Part shown: positions 35,334 through 44,586 of the stretch, piece by piece
Layout of the letters: each line of letters opens with the position of its first letter
Numbering within the stretch: the stretch's first letter is position 1
Assembly (NCBI RefSeq): GCF_023276435.1
Contig: NZ_JALLPO010000039.1
Coordinates: forward strand, 1-64,000
Source: Sphaerisporangium perillae
Lineage (GTDB): Bacteria; Actinomycetota; Actinomycetes; Streptosporangiales; Streptosporangiaceae
Direction: 5' to 3'
DNA: 64,000 nt
Notes under the pieces: model-generated
The model's input: only the letters and a program-made list of their open reading frames with translations
What the model was told of the DNA's origin: nothing
The model's database searches: none
Translations under genes and position numbers: made by a program

Positions 35334-35579
35334 GTGCCCAAGTCTCACACTCGCAAGAAGGCGGTCTACACCCCGCCGCAGAAGTCGCAGCAGGTCAAGG
35401 TGAGCCCCCGCTGGCTGGCACCGCTGATGGTCATCTCGTGGATCGTCGGCATCCTGTGGATCGCGGTCTTCTACATCATGCCAACGGCGCCGGGCATCGG
35501 AGTCCTGGGCAACTGGAACCTGGCGGTGGGCTTCGTCCTGATCATCTTCGGCGTGATCCTGTCCACACGCTGGCGGTAG
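35334..35579 (+). CDS. crgA: Cell division protein CrgA
   Basis: 81 residues: basic cytoplasmic start (PKSHTRKKAVYTPPQ), then two TMs (about 29-50 and 60-77), SPRWLAPLMVISWIVG and GNWNLAVGFVLIIFGV. CrgA links FtsZ, FtsQ and PBPs at the septum. GTG 35334 follows AGGAGA at 35322-35327. Stands alone, divergent from the sortase operon; 35000-35333 holds no other gene. Confidence 0.92.
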   Translation: MPKSHTRKKAVYTPPQKSQQVKVSPRWLAPLMVISWIVGILWIAVFYIMPTAPGIGVLGNWNLAVGFVLIIFGVILSTRWR

Positions 35580-35661
35580 AGCCGGACGGACCGCACGGCG
35601 GGTGACGGTTTTCCACAGGTTTTATCCACAACCTGGGGAAGCAGCCCGCCACCTGCGGCTT

Positions 35662-36537
35662 CTACCCCCCCAAGGGCGGCAAAGCGGCCACCAGCAGCAC
35701 GCAGGCGACGAGCACCGCGAGCGCCGTGCCGAGTTGGAACGCGCTGCGCTTCTTGGCGGGCGCGTAGGCGAACAGGGCCGTCACGAGCGTTCCGGTGACC
35801 AGGCCGCCGAGGTGTCCCTGCCAGCTGATCCCCGGGATCACGAAGGTCAGCACCACGTTGATCCCGATCAGCCAGAGCACGCCGCTGACGTCGTAGCCGA
35901 GGCGGCGGGCGACCACGAACATCGCGCCGAACAGGCCGTAGATCGCGCCCGAGGCGCCGACGGCGGCGGACCCGAAGAGGTAGACCGCGACCGACCCGCC
36001 GAGCGCCGACAGCAGGTAGACGCCCGCGAACCGGGCCGAGCCGAGCATCCTCTCCAGTTGCGGGCCGATGACGTACAGGGCCCACATGTTGAACAGGATG
36101 TGCCAGTAGGTCGGCGGCGGCGCGTGCAGGAAGGCTCCAGTGAACAGCCGCCACCACTCGCCGGCGGCGACGTAGTCGGCCGACATCTGGAACCGGCCGA
36201 GGACCTGCGGGGCGTTGACCACCTCGCCGAGGTAGGCCAGCACGTTGATCGCCACCAGCGTCCACGTGACGACCGGCGTCGTGACGGGCCTGCCGCCGAA
36301 CGGCGCCTCCGCCCGGCGGACGGACCTGCTCCCCTCGCGCACGCACTCCACGCACTGGTGCCCGACCGAGGCCACCCGCATGCAGTCGGGGCAGATCGGG
36401 CGATCGCACCGCTGGCAGCGCACGTAGGTCTCGCGGTCGGGGTGCCGGTAGCAGCTGGGAACGCCGTCGTACGGGCCCTGCTCCGTGCGGTCCTGCGGCC
36501 GGTCCGACGGACTCGGGTGATCTGGCTGCGTGGTCAT
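35662..36537 (-). CDS. Rhomboid-family intramembrane serine protease
   Basis: 291 residues. An N-terminal cytosolic part has a B-box-like zinc motif (CYRHPDRETYVRCQRCDRP, CPDCM, HQCVEC). Then six TM segments: HILFNMWALYVIG (TM2 with HxxxN oxyanion), GASGAIYGLFGAMF with the catalytic Ser, and QGHLGGLVTG with the catalytic His. It would cleave TM substrates within the membrane; substrate unknown. This neighbourhood (crgA-rhomboid-ppi) is conserved in actinobacteria. Confidence 0.92.
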   Translation of the reverse strand: MTTQPDHPSPSDRPQDRTEQGPYDGVPSCYRHPDRETYVRCQRCDRPICPDCMRVASVGHQCVECVREGSRSVRRAEAPFGGRPVTTPVVTWTLVAINVLAYLGEVVNAPQVLGRFQMSADYVAAGEWWRLFTGAFLHAPPPTYWHILFNMWALYVIGPQLERMLGSARFAGVYLLSALGGSVAVYLFGSAAVGASGAIYGLFGAMFVVARRLGYDVSGVLWLIGINVVLTFVIPGISWQGHLGGLVTGTLVTALFAYAPAKKRSAFQLGTALAVLVACVLLVAALPPLGG

Positions 36538-36717
36538 CGCCTGTTCGACGCCCCTTCACCTGTGCGCTTATCCACAGACTGCCACCCTATGCACGCCACC
36601 GGGTGCCTGACGCCACGGACATCGCATCGAATTGGCCGACGCCGGTCGTTCTTTCCACCGGTTGGCTCCCCTGGCGGCCCCGGATGCCCGGGGTCGCCGC
36701 GGGAGGCCTGCCTTCGC

Positions 36718-37251
36718 TCAGGACTGGACGCGCTCGATCACGACCTCCTGGATGACGACGTCCGTGAGCGGACGGTCCTGCCGGGCCGGGGTCTTGGCGA
36801 TGGCGTCCACGACGTCCTGCCCCTCGATGACCTCGCCGAAGATGGTGTGCTTGCCGTTGAGGTGCGGGGTGGGGACGACGGTGATGAAGAACTGCGAGCC
36901 GTTCGTCCCACGGCCGAAGCGCTTGCCGGCGTTGGCCATGGCGAGCAGGTACGGCCGGCTGAACTGCAGGTCAGGGTGGATCTCGTCGTCGAAGTCGTAC
37001 CCGGGGCCGCCGACGCCGTGGCCCAGCGGGTCGCCTCCCTGGATCATGAAGCCCTGGATGACCCGGTGGAAGATCGTGCCGTCGTAGAGCTTGTCGTTCG
37101 TCTTCTGCCCGGTCCCGGGGTGGGTCCACTCACGGCCCCCCTCGGCGAGCTCCACGAAGTTGCGCACGGTCTTGGGCGCGTGGTCGGGGAAAAGGCGGAG
37201 TTTGATGTCTCCGAGAGTGGTCCGCAGTTTTGCGATGAGATTCTCAGCCAC
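36718..37251 (-). CDS. ppiA: Cyclophilin-type peptidyl-prolyl isomerase
   Basis: 177 residues, one cyclophilin domain: TVRNFVELAEG, YDGTIFHRVIQGFMIQGGDP (catalytic Arg), GKRFGRGTNGSQFFITVVPTPHLNGKHTIFGEV. Cytosolic, no signal. It speeds proline cis-trans isomerisation. GTG 37251, with AAGGGGGCA 9-16 bases upstream. Codes alone on the minus strand. Confidence 0.92.
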   Translation of the reverse strand: MAENLIAKLRTTLGDIKLRLFPDHAPKTVRNFVELAEGGREWTHPGTGQKTNDKLYDGTIFHRVIQGFMIQGGDPLGHGVGGPGYDFDDEIHPDLQFSRPYLLAMANAGKRFGRGTNGSQFFITVVPTPHLNGKHTIFGEVIEGQDVVDAIAKTPARQDRPLTDVVIQEVVIERVQS

Positions 37252-37415
37252 GAGGACTGCCCCCTTCGATATGTTTCTGGTTAGTGCCAGATTCGTGATG
37301 TTTTGAGGACTATGGCGCAATGGCCTACCCCGCATCCTCCCATGCCTCGTCAGGATTGAGCCGCTTTCGATCGGGAAGGTGAGCCTGCGGGGCCCCAAGG
37401 ACAGGGGAGGTTGTC

Positions 37416-37913
37416 GTGTCCCTGACACTGAGAAGACGCCGCGTGAGCATGGTCATGCCGATGACCGGCACGCGGATGGGTCGCATGAAGGCCCAAGCCA
37501 TCCGGACGGCGGACCAAGTCCGTCCAATGGCGAGCACCGCCCGCGAGGTCGCCGCACACCGCATCGAAGACGCTCGCATCTGGGCCGCACCCAAGCTCGA
37601 CCGTGCGGCTCACCAGGTCGAGGAGCAGATCGCGCCGAAGGTGAGCGCGTTCCTCTCCCAGGCGGCGGAGCGGATCGATCCCGCGCCGTCGATCAGGCGA
37701 CGCGGTCGCTGGTCGACGATCGCACTGCTGGCCGGCTTCGCGGCCTGCGCGGTGGGCATTGTGCTCTACCGCAACAACGCCCGCCAATGGGCCGACTCCA
37801 TGAAGGACACCGGGGCGGATGCCAGCAGGTGGTCCGGTGACAGGGTGGAGGACGCGAGCAGGGCCGAGGAAGGTGACGTGAGGGCCGACGAGACCCCGCG
37901 CAGGAAGTACTGA
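37416..37913 (+). CDS. Uncharacterised membrane-anchored protein (DUF5324-like position)
   Basis: 165 residues. Basic N-terminus, an Ala/Glu-rich helical stretch (about 30-90, STAREVAAHRIEDARIW), a single TM (about 103-121) and an acidic C-tail. A GGGAGG RBS at 37405-37410 supports the GTG start at 37416. Its location between ppi and crgA neighbours recalls the Streptomyces DUF5324 gene, but homology is only suggested. Function unknown. Confidence 0.65.
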   Translation: MSLTLRRRRVSMVMPMTGTRMGRMKAQAIRTADQVRPMASTAREVAAHRIEDARIWAAPKLDRAAHQVEEQIAPKVSAFLSQAAERIDPAPSIRRRGRWSTIALLAGFAACAVGIVLYRNNARQWADSMKDTGADASRWSGDRVEDASRAEEGDVRADETPRRKY

Positions 37914-38023
37914 TCCCATGTGCGGTATGCGCCCCCCGGGTCCGCCCAGGGGGCGCATCCCGTTGTTGACGGCCACCCGCGCTTGTTAGAACGTGTTCCA
38001 CATCGCCGAACCGTGGAGCACCG

Positions 38024-39097
38024 ATGACGCTGTCGCCGCTCGATGACTACCCGATCCACCAGACCGCCCAGGTCATGCGCCACGTGGCCACCTCCGACCG
38101 CAACTTCTACGACCGCTACTACTTCAACTGCCACGCCGGCTCCGACGAGCTCATGCTCATCATCGGCATGGGGCAGTATCCGAACCTCGGCGTGACCGAC
38201 GCCTTCGCCTGCGTCCGCTACCGCGACCTGCACCGCGTGGTCCGCGCGTCCCGCGAGCTGGGCGACGATCGGATGGACACCAGTGTCGGCCCCTTCCGGG
38301 TCGAGGTCATCGAAGGGCTCAAGCGGCTCCGGGTGGTCCTGGACGCCAACGAGCACGACCTGTCGTTCGATCTCACCTGGGAAGGCACCATCCCGGCCAC
38401 GCTCGAACCCCGGCACTTCCTCCGCTGGCAGGAGCGGGTCGTCTTCGACTCGGTGCGGATGGCGCAGACCGGACGCTGGAGCGGGCACATCATGGTCGGC
38501 GACGAGCGCGTGGAGGTCACCCCCGACCGCTGGCGGGGCGCCAGGGACCGCTCGTGGGGCATCCGCCCGGTGGGCGAGGCCGAGCCGCCCGGCATCCAGG
38601 CCAAGAACCCCGGCACCTTCTACTGGCTCTACACGCCCATGCAGTTCGACGACCACTCCATCCTGTGCATCGTCCAGGAGGACGAGAAGGGCCGGCGACT
38701 CCTCGAGGAGGCCGTGCGAGTATGGCCCTCCGGCGAGGAGGAGTACCTCGGCAGGCCTGAGTACCGTCCGGTGTACGCGCCCGGTACCCGGGACGTCACC
38801 TCCGCCACGATCACGTTCTCGCCGCCCGGGGGCAAGCCCTTCGACCTGCACTGCACGCCCGTACTGCCCGTCCACCTGATGGTCGGCACCGGCTACGGCC
38901 TGGAGCCCGGCTGGCGGCACGGCATGTACCAGGGGCCGAAACCGGTCGTGCAGGGCGTGACCTACACCCTTCCCGAGGACGCGGCGAAGATGTGGGGCAT
39001 GGTCGACGCCGTCGGCCGCTTCGAGTACGACGGCAACGTGGGGTACGGGCTGTACGAATACTGGGCGCTCGGCCCGCACCCGTCCTTCACGGAATGA
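38024..39097 (+). CDS. Conserved actinobacterial protein, DUF7064/7065-like
   Basis: 357 residues, soluble, no signal. It contains blocks rich in Trp/Tyr (FYDRYYFNCHAG, DRSWGIRP, FYWLYTPMQFDDHSI) that resemble a lipocalin/AttH-like two-domain beta-barrel fold of uncharacterised proteins found beside lipid and steroid genes in mycobacteria. ATG 38024 starts 110 bp after the preceding gene. I cannot assign a reaction; binding of a hydrophobic ligand is conjecture. Confidence 0.6.
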   Translation: MTLSPLDDYPIHQTAQVMRHVATSDRNFYDRYYFNCHAGSDELMLIIGMGQYPNLGVTDAFACVRYRDLHRVVRASRELGDDRMDTSVGPFRVEVIEGLKRLRVVLDANEHDLSFDLTWEGTIPATLEPRHFLRWQERVVFDSVRMAQTGRWSGHIMVGDERVEVTPDRWRGARDRSWGIRPVGEAEPPGIQAKNPGTFYWLYTPMQFDDHSILCIVQEDEKGRRLLEEAVRVWPSGEEEYLGRPEYRPVYAPGTRDVTSATITFSPPGGKPFDLHCTPVLPVHLMVGTGYGLEPGWRHGMYQGPKPVVQGVTYTLPEDAAKMWGMVDAVGRFEYDGNVGYGLYEYWALGPHPSFTE

Positions 39098-39218
39098 TCC
39101 GCGCGGCCACGCCACGGGCCGGTCTGCCCCCGACGGCCCCGCCTGCGGCTGAACCGCACCGCCCTCGCGTACGTTGCGGGAGAGAGAAGTCTCCCTTTCC
39201 CCCAGGAGTGGAGGTTGC

Positions 39219-39653
39219 ATGTCGGCCGATGAGACAGGGACGACACGCCGTGCGGTGATCTTCCGGAGCCTCGCGGGCGGGTTCGCCGCCGTGCTGGGCC
39301 TGGTCGGTGTGCGGCCGGCGCAGGCATCAGTGGACACGGCGTCGGACGCGACCGACGAGGCGGCGGCGGGACCGGTTCTCGCCAAGACCAAGAACATCCC
39401 GGTTCGCGGCGGAAAGATCATCAAGGGCAAGTACGTCGTCACCCAGCCGACGAAGGGAGTGTTCCGGGCGTTCAGCGCGAAGTGCACTCATCAGGGCTGC
39501 ACGGTGGCGAGCGTCAGCGGCGGCACGATCAACTGTCCCTGCCATGGAAGCAAGTTCAAGATCTCGACAGGAGCCGTGGCGCAGGGCCCGGCCGACAAAC
39601 CCCTCCCGCGTAAGAGGATCACGGTCTCCAAGGGCGTCATCCGTCTGAAATAG
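39219..39653 (+). CDS. Tat-exported Rieske [2Fe-2S] protein
   Basis: 144 residues. TTRRAVIF near the N-terminus is a twin-arginine motif followed by a hydrophobic stretch ending at a PAQAS-like cleavage site. The Rieske fold has CTHQGC (box I) and CPCHGS (box II), ligating the cluster by two Cys and two His. Exported electron-transfer protein, similar to the QcrA-unrelated small Rieske proteins of Streptomyces; its partner is unknown. ATG 39219 is preceded by GGAGTGGAGG. Confidence 0.9.
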   Translation: MSADETGTTRRAVIFRSLAGGFAAVLGLVGVRPAQASVDTASDATDEAAAGPVLAKTKNIPVRGGKIIKGKYVVTQPTKGVFRAFSAKCTHQGCTVASVSGGTINCPCHGSKFKISTGAVAQGPADKPLPRKRITVSKGVIRLK

Positions 39654-39766
39654 GCATCTTCTCCGGCGCTCCCCGCCCAGCGGCCGGGAGCGCCGGATCA
39701 CCATTTCTGGCGATTTATCAGGGCGGCACCGCGAATAGAGACGGCTCCAGCGGGCAGCGGTGCTCC

Positions 39767-41083
39767 GTGTCCGACACCGGCAGTTCCGAGCGCGCAGACA
39801 TCTCCAGCGTGTTCCCCCCGTTCCCCGGCGGCGACGCCTCCGATCTCTCTGACGGCGCGGCCGGCGAGCCCCCCTCGGGGGCGCGGGGAGCCGAGCTCGC
39901 CTCTGACGACGACCCCGCCGAACCGCAGGTCACGGAACGCGGCACGCCCGCCGAGGCCTCGCCCGACGGCGCGGGCACCGCCTCCGGCGACGGTCCCGCG
40001 GGGACGCGCGCGGTGGATCCCAAGGACCACGAGCAGCCCTTCGGGCGGCCCGGGCGGCCGTTGCGGAGCAACCCCTTCCTGTTCGGCCTGACCGCCGCCC
40101 TCGGCGTGCTGACCGCCTGGCTGCTCGTCCAGTCGATCGCCACCGCCGGGTCCGCGCTCGTCCTGATCATCGTCTCGCTGTTCCTGGCGATCGGCCTCAA
40201 CCCCGCCGTCGAGGCCCTGCAGCGCCGCAACCTGTCCCGCCGCTTCGCGATCGCGATCGTGTTCGGCGGGGTCATCGCGTTCTTCGCGGCCTTCGGGCTG
40301 GCGATCGTGCCGCCGCTCACCGACCAGACCACCGGCTTCGTCCAGCACCTCCCGGAGTACCTGCAGCAGCTGCAGAACCACCCGTGGATCCGCACCATCG
40401 ACCAGCGCTACCAGGTCCTGGACAAGCTCCAGCAGTACGTGACCAGCGGCGATCTCGCGAGCCAGATGTTCGGCGGCCTGCTCGGAGTGGCCAGCGTCGT
40501 GATCAGCGCGCTGTTCAGCGGGCTGACGATCCTGGTGCTCACCCTTTACTTCCTCGGCTCGCTGCACTCGATCAAGGAGACGGCCTACCGGCTCGTCCCG
40601 CGCTCGCGGCGGACCCGGGTGCGGCTGCTCGGCGATGAGATCATCAAGCAGATCGGCGGCTACGTCGCCGGCAACCTGATCATCTCGCTGATCGCCGGGT
40701 GCGTGACCTTCGTCTTCCTGTCCATCCTCAAGGTGCCGTACGCGCTCGCCCTGGCCATCTTCGTGGCCGTCACCGACCTCATCCCGATGGTCGGCGCGGT
40801 GGCGGGCGCGGTGGTCGCCTCCGGAGTCGGCTTCCTGACCTCGGTCCAGGCCGGCATCGCCTGCGTGATCTTCTTCATCGTGTACCAGCAGATCGAGAAC
40901 TACCTGATCTCGCCGCCGGTGTTCAAGTCGTCGGTCGCGGTGCCCCCGGTCGCCACGATCATCGGCGCGCTGCTCGGAGGAGCGCTGCTCGGCATCGTGG
41001 GCGCGCTGCTCGGCATCCCGCTGGCGGCCGCGGTCCTGCTCCTGGTGAGAGAAGTGGTCTTCCCCCGCCAGGAAAGGCTGTGA
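39767..41083 (+). CDS. AI-2E family permease
   Basis: 438 residues. The first 95 residues are an acidic, Ser/Pro-rich cytoplasmic arm; TMs start near 106. The family signature is in VFGGVIAFFAAFGLAIVPPL, the long amphipathic helical segment, VTDLIPMVGAVAGAV and VYQQIENYLISPPVF. Members move small molecules or sodium/protons; AI-2 export itself is proved only for TqsA. GTG 39767 chosen as the only start. Confidence 0.85.
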   Translation: MSDTGSSERADISSVFPPFPGGDASDLSDGAAGEPPSGARGAELASDDDPAEPQVTERGTPAEASPDGAGTASGDGPAGTRAVDPKDHEQPFGRPGRPLRSNPFLFGLTAALGVLTAWLLVQSIATAGSALVLIIVSLFLAIGLNPAVEALQRRNLSRRFAIAIVFGGVIAFFAAFGLAIVPPLTDQTTGFVQHLPEYLQQLQNHPWIRTIDQRYQVLDKLQQYVTSGDLASQMFGGLLGVASVVISALFSGLTILVLTLYFLGSLHSIKETAYRLVPRSRRTRVRLLGDEIIKQIGGYVAGNLIISLIAGCVTFVFLSILKVPYALALAIFVAVTDLIPMVGAVAGAVVASGVGFLTSVQAGIACVIFFIVYQQIENYLISPPVFKSSVAVPPVATIIGALLGGALLGIVGALLGIPLAAAVLLLVREVVFPRQERL

Positions 41084-41201
41084 ATCCGCGGCCCGCCGCG
41101 CCTCGGTCGTCCCCTGCCCTCGGGCGCCCGCCGCTCGCTCCCCGCGGTGGCGCGCCGGGCCGTTCAGGGTGGCGCGCCGGGCCGTCCACGGTCGTACCGG
41201 C

Positions 41202-41405
41202 CTATCCGCGGTCGCGCGCCGACGGACCCTGCCACACGTACGGGTTGCGGGACTTGCGGCCGGGCTCGCGGAGCACGTCGTGGCGCTCGGCGGGCTTGCC
41301 GGCGCGGCGCTTGCGCATCAGCCACCATCCGACGCCGAGGACGACGAGCCCGAACGGCGTGCGGGCCAGCCAACGGGTCATCACGAGTTGCAGGATCCTC
41401 TTCAT
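41202..41405 (-). CDS. Small membrane protein, DUF6203-like
   Basis: 67 residues: short basic lead, hydrophobic segment about 10-30 (LARTPFGLVVLGVGWWLM), then a basic tail RKRRAGKP. The TPFGLVVLGVGWWL motif recalls DUF6203, a small family I associate with Streptosporangiales. Function unknown. Downstream 41084-41201 has no gene. Confidence 0.6.
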   Translation of the reverse strand: MKRILQLVMTRWLARTPFGLVVLGVGWWLMRKRRAGKPAERHDVLREPGRKSRNPYVWQGPSARDRG

Positions 41406-41482
41406 GCCTTCTCCTCGTTCCGGTCGTTGCGCCTCCCTCTACCCCTTTGACCGGCGAACATGCTGCTACGGGCTCCGCCCGG

Positions 41483-41980
41483 TCACAGCTTCCACTTCTG
41501 GTTGCTCCAGCGGTTGCAGTCCCAAAGATGCACCCGGGCGCCGTTGCTCCCGACGCCCTTGAGGTCCGCGTCCAGGCACCGCCCGTTGGCGAGGCTGTAG
41601 ATGGCGTGGCTACGCCGGTCGTACACCCACTGCTGGTTGGCACGACCGTTGCAGTCCCACAGCTGCACCCGGGTGCCGTTCCTGCCGAGGTTGCCGTGGT
41701 CGGCGTCCAGGCACCGCCCGTTGGACAGGCTGCGGATGGTGTGGGTGGCCGGATCGTAGGTCCACGCCTGGTTGGCCCAGCCGTTGCAGTCCCACAGCTG
41801 GATGCGGGTGCCGTTGCGCCCGATGCGGCCGAGGTCGGCGTCCAGGCACCGGCTGTCGGCCCGGCTGTGGATGGGGCCGGTCCCGGTGACACCCGCCGAC
41901 GCGCCCGGGGCGGCGACGATCGCCGCGCAGCCGGACGCGGCCGTGAGCACCAGGGCCGCCCTGGTCAGGTAACGTCGCAT
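41483..41980 (-). CDS. Secreted ricin-type beta-trefoil lectin (copy 1)
   Basis: 165 residues: Sec signal peptide (MRRYLTRAALVLTAA..., cleavage near SAG, about residue 29-30), then one ricin B-type trefoil of three subdomains, each with a RCLDADL block and a QLWDCNGxxNQxW block (QxW motifs at the ends). GAGGAGA RBS precedes ATG 41980. No catalytic domain is attached, so it is a stand-alone carbohydrate binder. Paralogue lies 64 bp upstream; they share both gene order and length. Confidence 0.92.
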   Translation of the reverse strand: MRRYLTRAALVLTAASGCAAIVAAPGASAGVTGTGPIHSRADSRCLDADLGRIGRNGTRIQLWDCNGWANQAWTYDPATHTIRSLSNGRCLDADHGNLGRNGTRVQLWDCNGRANQQWVYDRRSHAIYSLANGRCLDADLKGVGSNGARVHLWDCNRWSNQKWKL

Positions 41981-42043
41981 CAATCCCGCTCTCCTCTCGT
42001 GCGTTCGTGCGCGAGCCCCGCGGCGCACGTCCACCCCGGTCGA

Positions 42044-42553
42044 TCAGACCGTCCACTTCTGGTTGGCCCACCCGTTGCAGTCCCACAGCTGGATGCGGGT
42101 GCCGTTGCTGCCGATGCCGCCGAGGTCGGCGTCCAGGCAGCGGCCGTTGTACAGGCTGTAAATGGTGTGGCTGATCGCGTCGTAGATCCACTTCTGGTTG
42201 CTCCAGCCGTTGCAGTCCCACAACTGCACCTTGGTGCCGTTGCCGCCGATGGTGTTCAGGTCGGCGTCCAGGCAGCGGCCGTTGTACTGGCTGCGGATCG
42301 TGTGCGTCCTGACGTCGTAGGTCCACTTCTGGTTGTTCCAGCCGTTGCAGTTCCACAGCTGGACCTTGGTGCCGTTGCCGCCGATGGTGTTCAGGTCGGC
42401 GTCCAGGCAGCGCCAGTTGGCGTGGCTGCGGATGGGGCCGGTCGCGCCGGCCTCCCACGCCGCGGCGGACGCGCCGGTCGTCCCGGCCAGGACCACCGCG
42501 CAGCCGGAGATGGCCGCGAGCGTGCGGGCCACCCTGGTGAACTTCCCTCGCAT
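42044..42553 (-). CDS. Secreted ricin-type beta-trefoil lectin (copy 2)
   Basis: 169 residues: Sec signal peptide (MRGKFTRVARTLAAIS..., cleavage near SAA), then three trefoil subdomains with RCLDADLNTIGGNGTKVQLWNC-type units, nearly identical to one another in the first two. Its high internal similarity and the neighbouring copy suggest recent duplication. Likely binds galactose- or xylan-type sugars (family inference); target unknown. Confidence 0.92.
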   Translation of the reverse strand: MRGKFTRVARTLAAISGCAVVLAGTTGASAAAWEAGATGPIRSHANWRCLDADLNTIGGNGTKVQLWNCNGWNNQKWTYDVRTHTIRSQYNGRCLDADLNTIGGNGTKVQLWDCNGWSNQKWIYDAISHTIYSLYNGRCLDADLGGIGSNGTRIQLWDCNGWANQKWTV

Positions 42554-42699
42554 CGTTGTCCGATCTCTCTTCGCGCACGTCTGACTACTCTGCGTAGTCG
42601 AACTTACACGCCAAGTGATGGAACAGCGGGGGTTGACACGACGGCGAGACCTTCGATCGTGGCACCGCTTCGCTCACGACCGGACCGCCGGGCGGACGA

Positions 42700-44100
42700 T
42701 CACATATTGATCATGTGGCCGGCGAGGCCGTGGACGGCCTCCTTGACCGCTTCGCCGAGCGTCGGGTGCGCGTGCACGTTGCGCGCCACCTCGTGGACGG
42801 TCAGGTCCCACTGCTGGGCGAGCGTCAGCTCGGGCAGCAGTTCGGTGACCTCGGGCCCGATCAGGTGAGCGCCGAGCAGCTCTCCGTACTGTTCGTCGCT
42901 GAGCAGCTTGACGAACCCGACGGTGTCTCCCAGGCCGTGGGCCTTGCCGTTCGCCGAGAAGGGGAACTTGGCGACCTTCACCTGGAAGCCCTTTTCGCGC
43001 GCCTGCGCCTCGGTGTACCCGAAGCTCGCGATCTGCGGCTGGCAGTAGGTCGCGCGCGGGATCATGATGTAGTCGAGCTCCATCGTCTCCGCGTCCGCGA
43101 TCGTCTCCGCCGCGACGATGCCCATCGCCTCGGCCGCGTGCGCGAGCATGAGCTTGGCCGTCACGTCGCCGATGGCGAAGATGTGCGGCACGCTCGTGCG
43201 GCACCGCCCGTCGATGTCGATGGCTCCCCGGTCGGTCAGGCGCACCCCGGTGTTCTCCAGGCCGTACCCCTCGACGCGCGGCTGGAAGCCGATGGCCTGC
43301 AGCACCTTGCCGGCTTCGAGCGTCCGCTGCTCGCCACCGCGCGACACCGTGACGCGCACCTTGTCACCGGACTCGTCGATGGACTCCACCCGGGTCGAGG
43401 TGAGGACCTCGATGCCGAGCCGCTTGTAGCGGCGTGCCAGCTCGGCGGAGACCTCCTCGTCCTCCAGGGGCACGATGCGGTCGAGGAACTCGACGATCGT
43501 CACCTTGACCCCGTAGTTGTGCAGCACGTACGCGAACTCGACGCCGATGGCGCCCGCGCCCGCGATGACGATGCTCTCGGGAAGCGTGTCGCTGAGGATC
43601 TGCTCCTCGTAGGTCACGACCCGCTCGCTGATCGACGTGCCGGGCAGCAGCCGCGTCGTCGCGCCGGCCGCGATGATGCAGTGGTCGAACGTCACCGCTT
43701 CCGTGCCGCCGCCGGTACGGGCGACCTGCAGGGTGTTGGCGTCGGTGAAGGTGCCCCGGCCGTCGTACTCGGTGATGCCGTTCTTCTTCATGAGGTAGTG
43801 AACGCCCTTGACGCGCCCGTCGGCGACCTTCCGGCTCCGCTTGAACGCCTCGGAGTAGTCGAAGGTGACCTGGCCGTCCACGTGGATGCCGAAGGTCTTG
43901 GCCTCCTGGGTGAACAGGTAGGCGAGCTCGGCGTTGCGCAGCAGCGCCTTGGAGGGGATGCAACCCACGTTGAGGCAGACACCACCCCAGTACCGTTCCT
44001 CGACGACGGCCACGCTGAGGCCGAGCTGGGCGGCCCGGACGGCCGCGACATACCCACCGGGGCCTGCCCCGAGAACCACGACGTCATAATGAGCAGTCAT
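42700..44100 (-). CDS. lpdA: Dihydrolipoyl dehydrogenase
   Basis: 466 residues. FAD motif [20 protein letters not shown], redox disulfide [15 protein letters not shown], second Rossmann [12 protein letters not shown], catalytic HPTLGEAV with His near the C-terminus. It reoxidises lipoyl groups of E2 in 2-oxoacid dehydrogenase complexes; in actinobacteria LpdA is not always beside its E1/E2 genes, as here. ATG 44100 gives the standard [13 protein letters not shown] start. Ends 147 bp before the lectin gene. Confidence 0.95.
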   Translation of the reverse strand: MTAHYDVVVLGAGPGGYVAAVRAAQLGLSVAVVEERYWGGVCLNVGCIPSKALLRNAELAYLFTQEAKTFGIHVDGQVTFDYSEAFKRSRKVADGRVKGVHYLMKKNGITEYDGRGTFTDANTLQVARTGGGTEAVTFDHCIIAAGATTRLLPGTSISERVVTYEEQILSDTLPESIVIAGAGAIGVEFAYVLHNYGVKVTIVEFLDRIVPLEDEEVSAELARRYKRLGIEVLTSTRVESIDESGDKVRVTVSRGGEQRTLEAGKVLQAIGFQPRVEGYGLENTGVRLTDRGAIDIDGRCRTSVPHIFAIGDVTAKLMLAHAAEAMGIVAAETIADAETMELDYIMIPRATYCQPQIASFGYTEAQAREKGFQVKVAKFPFSANGKAHGLGDTVGFVKLLSDEQYGELLGAHLIGPEVTELLPELTLAQQWDLTVHEVARNVHAHPTLGEAVKEAVHGLAGHMINM

Positions 44101-44586
44101 GCACCGGACCATATGTGGTACCGGCGTACGGCGTCTCACCGGGGTCGGCCTGCCCAGCGGCCACCTGGCGGGAAACGGTCGACCTTGTCGCGATATCGGC
44201 GTACTTCTCCACCAGCCTCGCCCCTCGACTTTGTCACACTAAAGCGCCCTGCATCCGTATGCAACGGACACAGACCCGGAAATACCATTAATGGCCATTC
44301 AGAGCCAGGTTCCCGGAATAGACACGGGCGCGGGCGCGGAATCCTCGGCCGCAGCGCGCCTCGCTATAACAAGATCAAGACGAGCATGTCGGGCGAAGTC
44401 GGGAAATATCGAACCGAAGACCACAACAAGAGATTAAGCACATAGCAAAAGTGGAAGTTATTCGTTTGTCACCCGTCGCGCCAGGAAAACAAGACAAGTA
44501 GCCAGACTCACTGAGTCACTACAGCAATCACCTGCATTACCGGTGAATGCCATCAACTACCCGAAGTCGTCCAAGGGGGACACGCA
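44101..44586. other. 486-bp AT-richer intergenic region
   Basis: No coding pattern on either strand. Base composition is clearly less GC-rich than surrounding genes, especially 44230-44530. It includes a CCATTAATGG palindrome near 44286 and several AAT/TTA-rich stretches that may hold promoters for lpdA and the Arg/Asn-rich protein. I cannot define a -10/-35 pair with confidence. Confidence 0.6.

Noticed and set aside
35602-37284. Plus-strand open frame of 560 codons
   Set aside because: Antisense to the rhomboid and cyclophilin genes, which are unambiguous.
37766-39487. Minus-strand open frame of 573 codons
   Set aside because: Shadow of the 38024 gene and its neighbours; no motifs and opposite-strand genes have good starts and domains.
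38024-41083. Possible biosynthetic cluster around the Rieske protein and AI-2E permease
   Set aside because: The Rieske protein is a small Tat-exported type and no oxygenase, synthase or carrier genes lie nearby.
41147-42868. Plus-strand open frame with VAVPQLDAGAVA-type repeats
   Set aside because: It mirrors the internal repeats of the ricin lectins on the other strand; the lectins have signal peptides and QxW motifs.
42715-44445. Plus-strand open frame of 576 codons
   Set aside because: Antisense to lpdA, which has all catalytic motifs.
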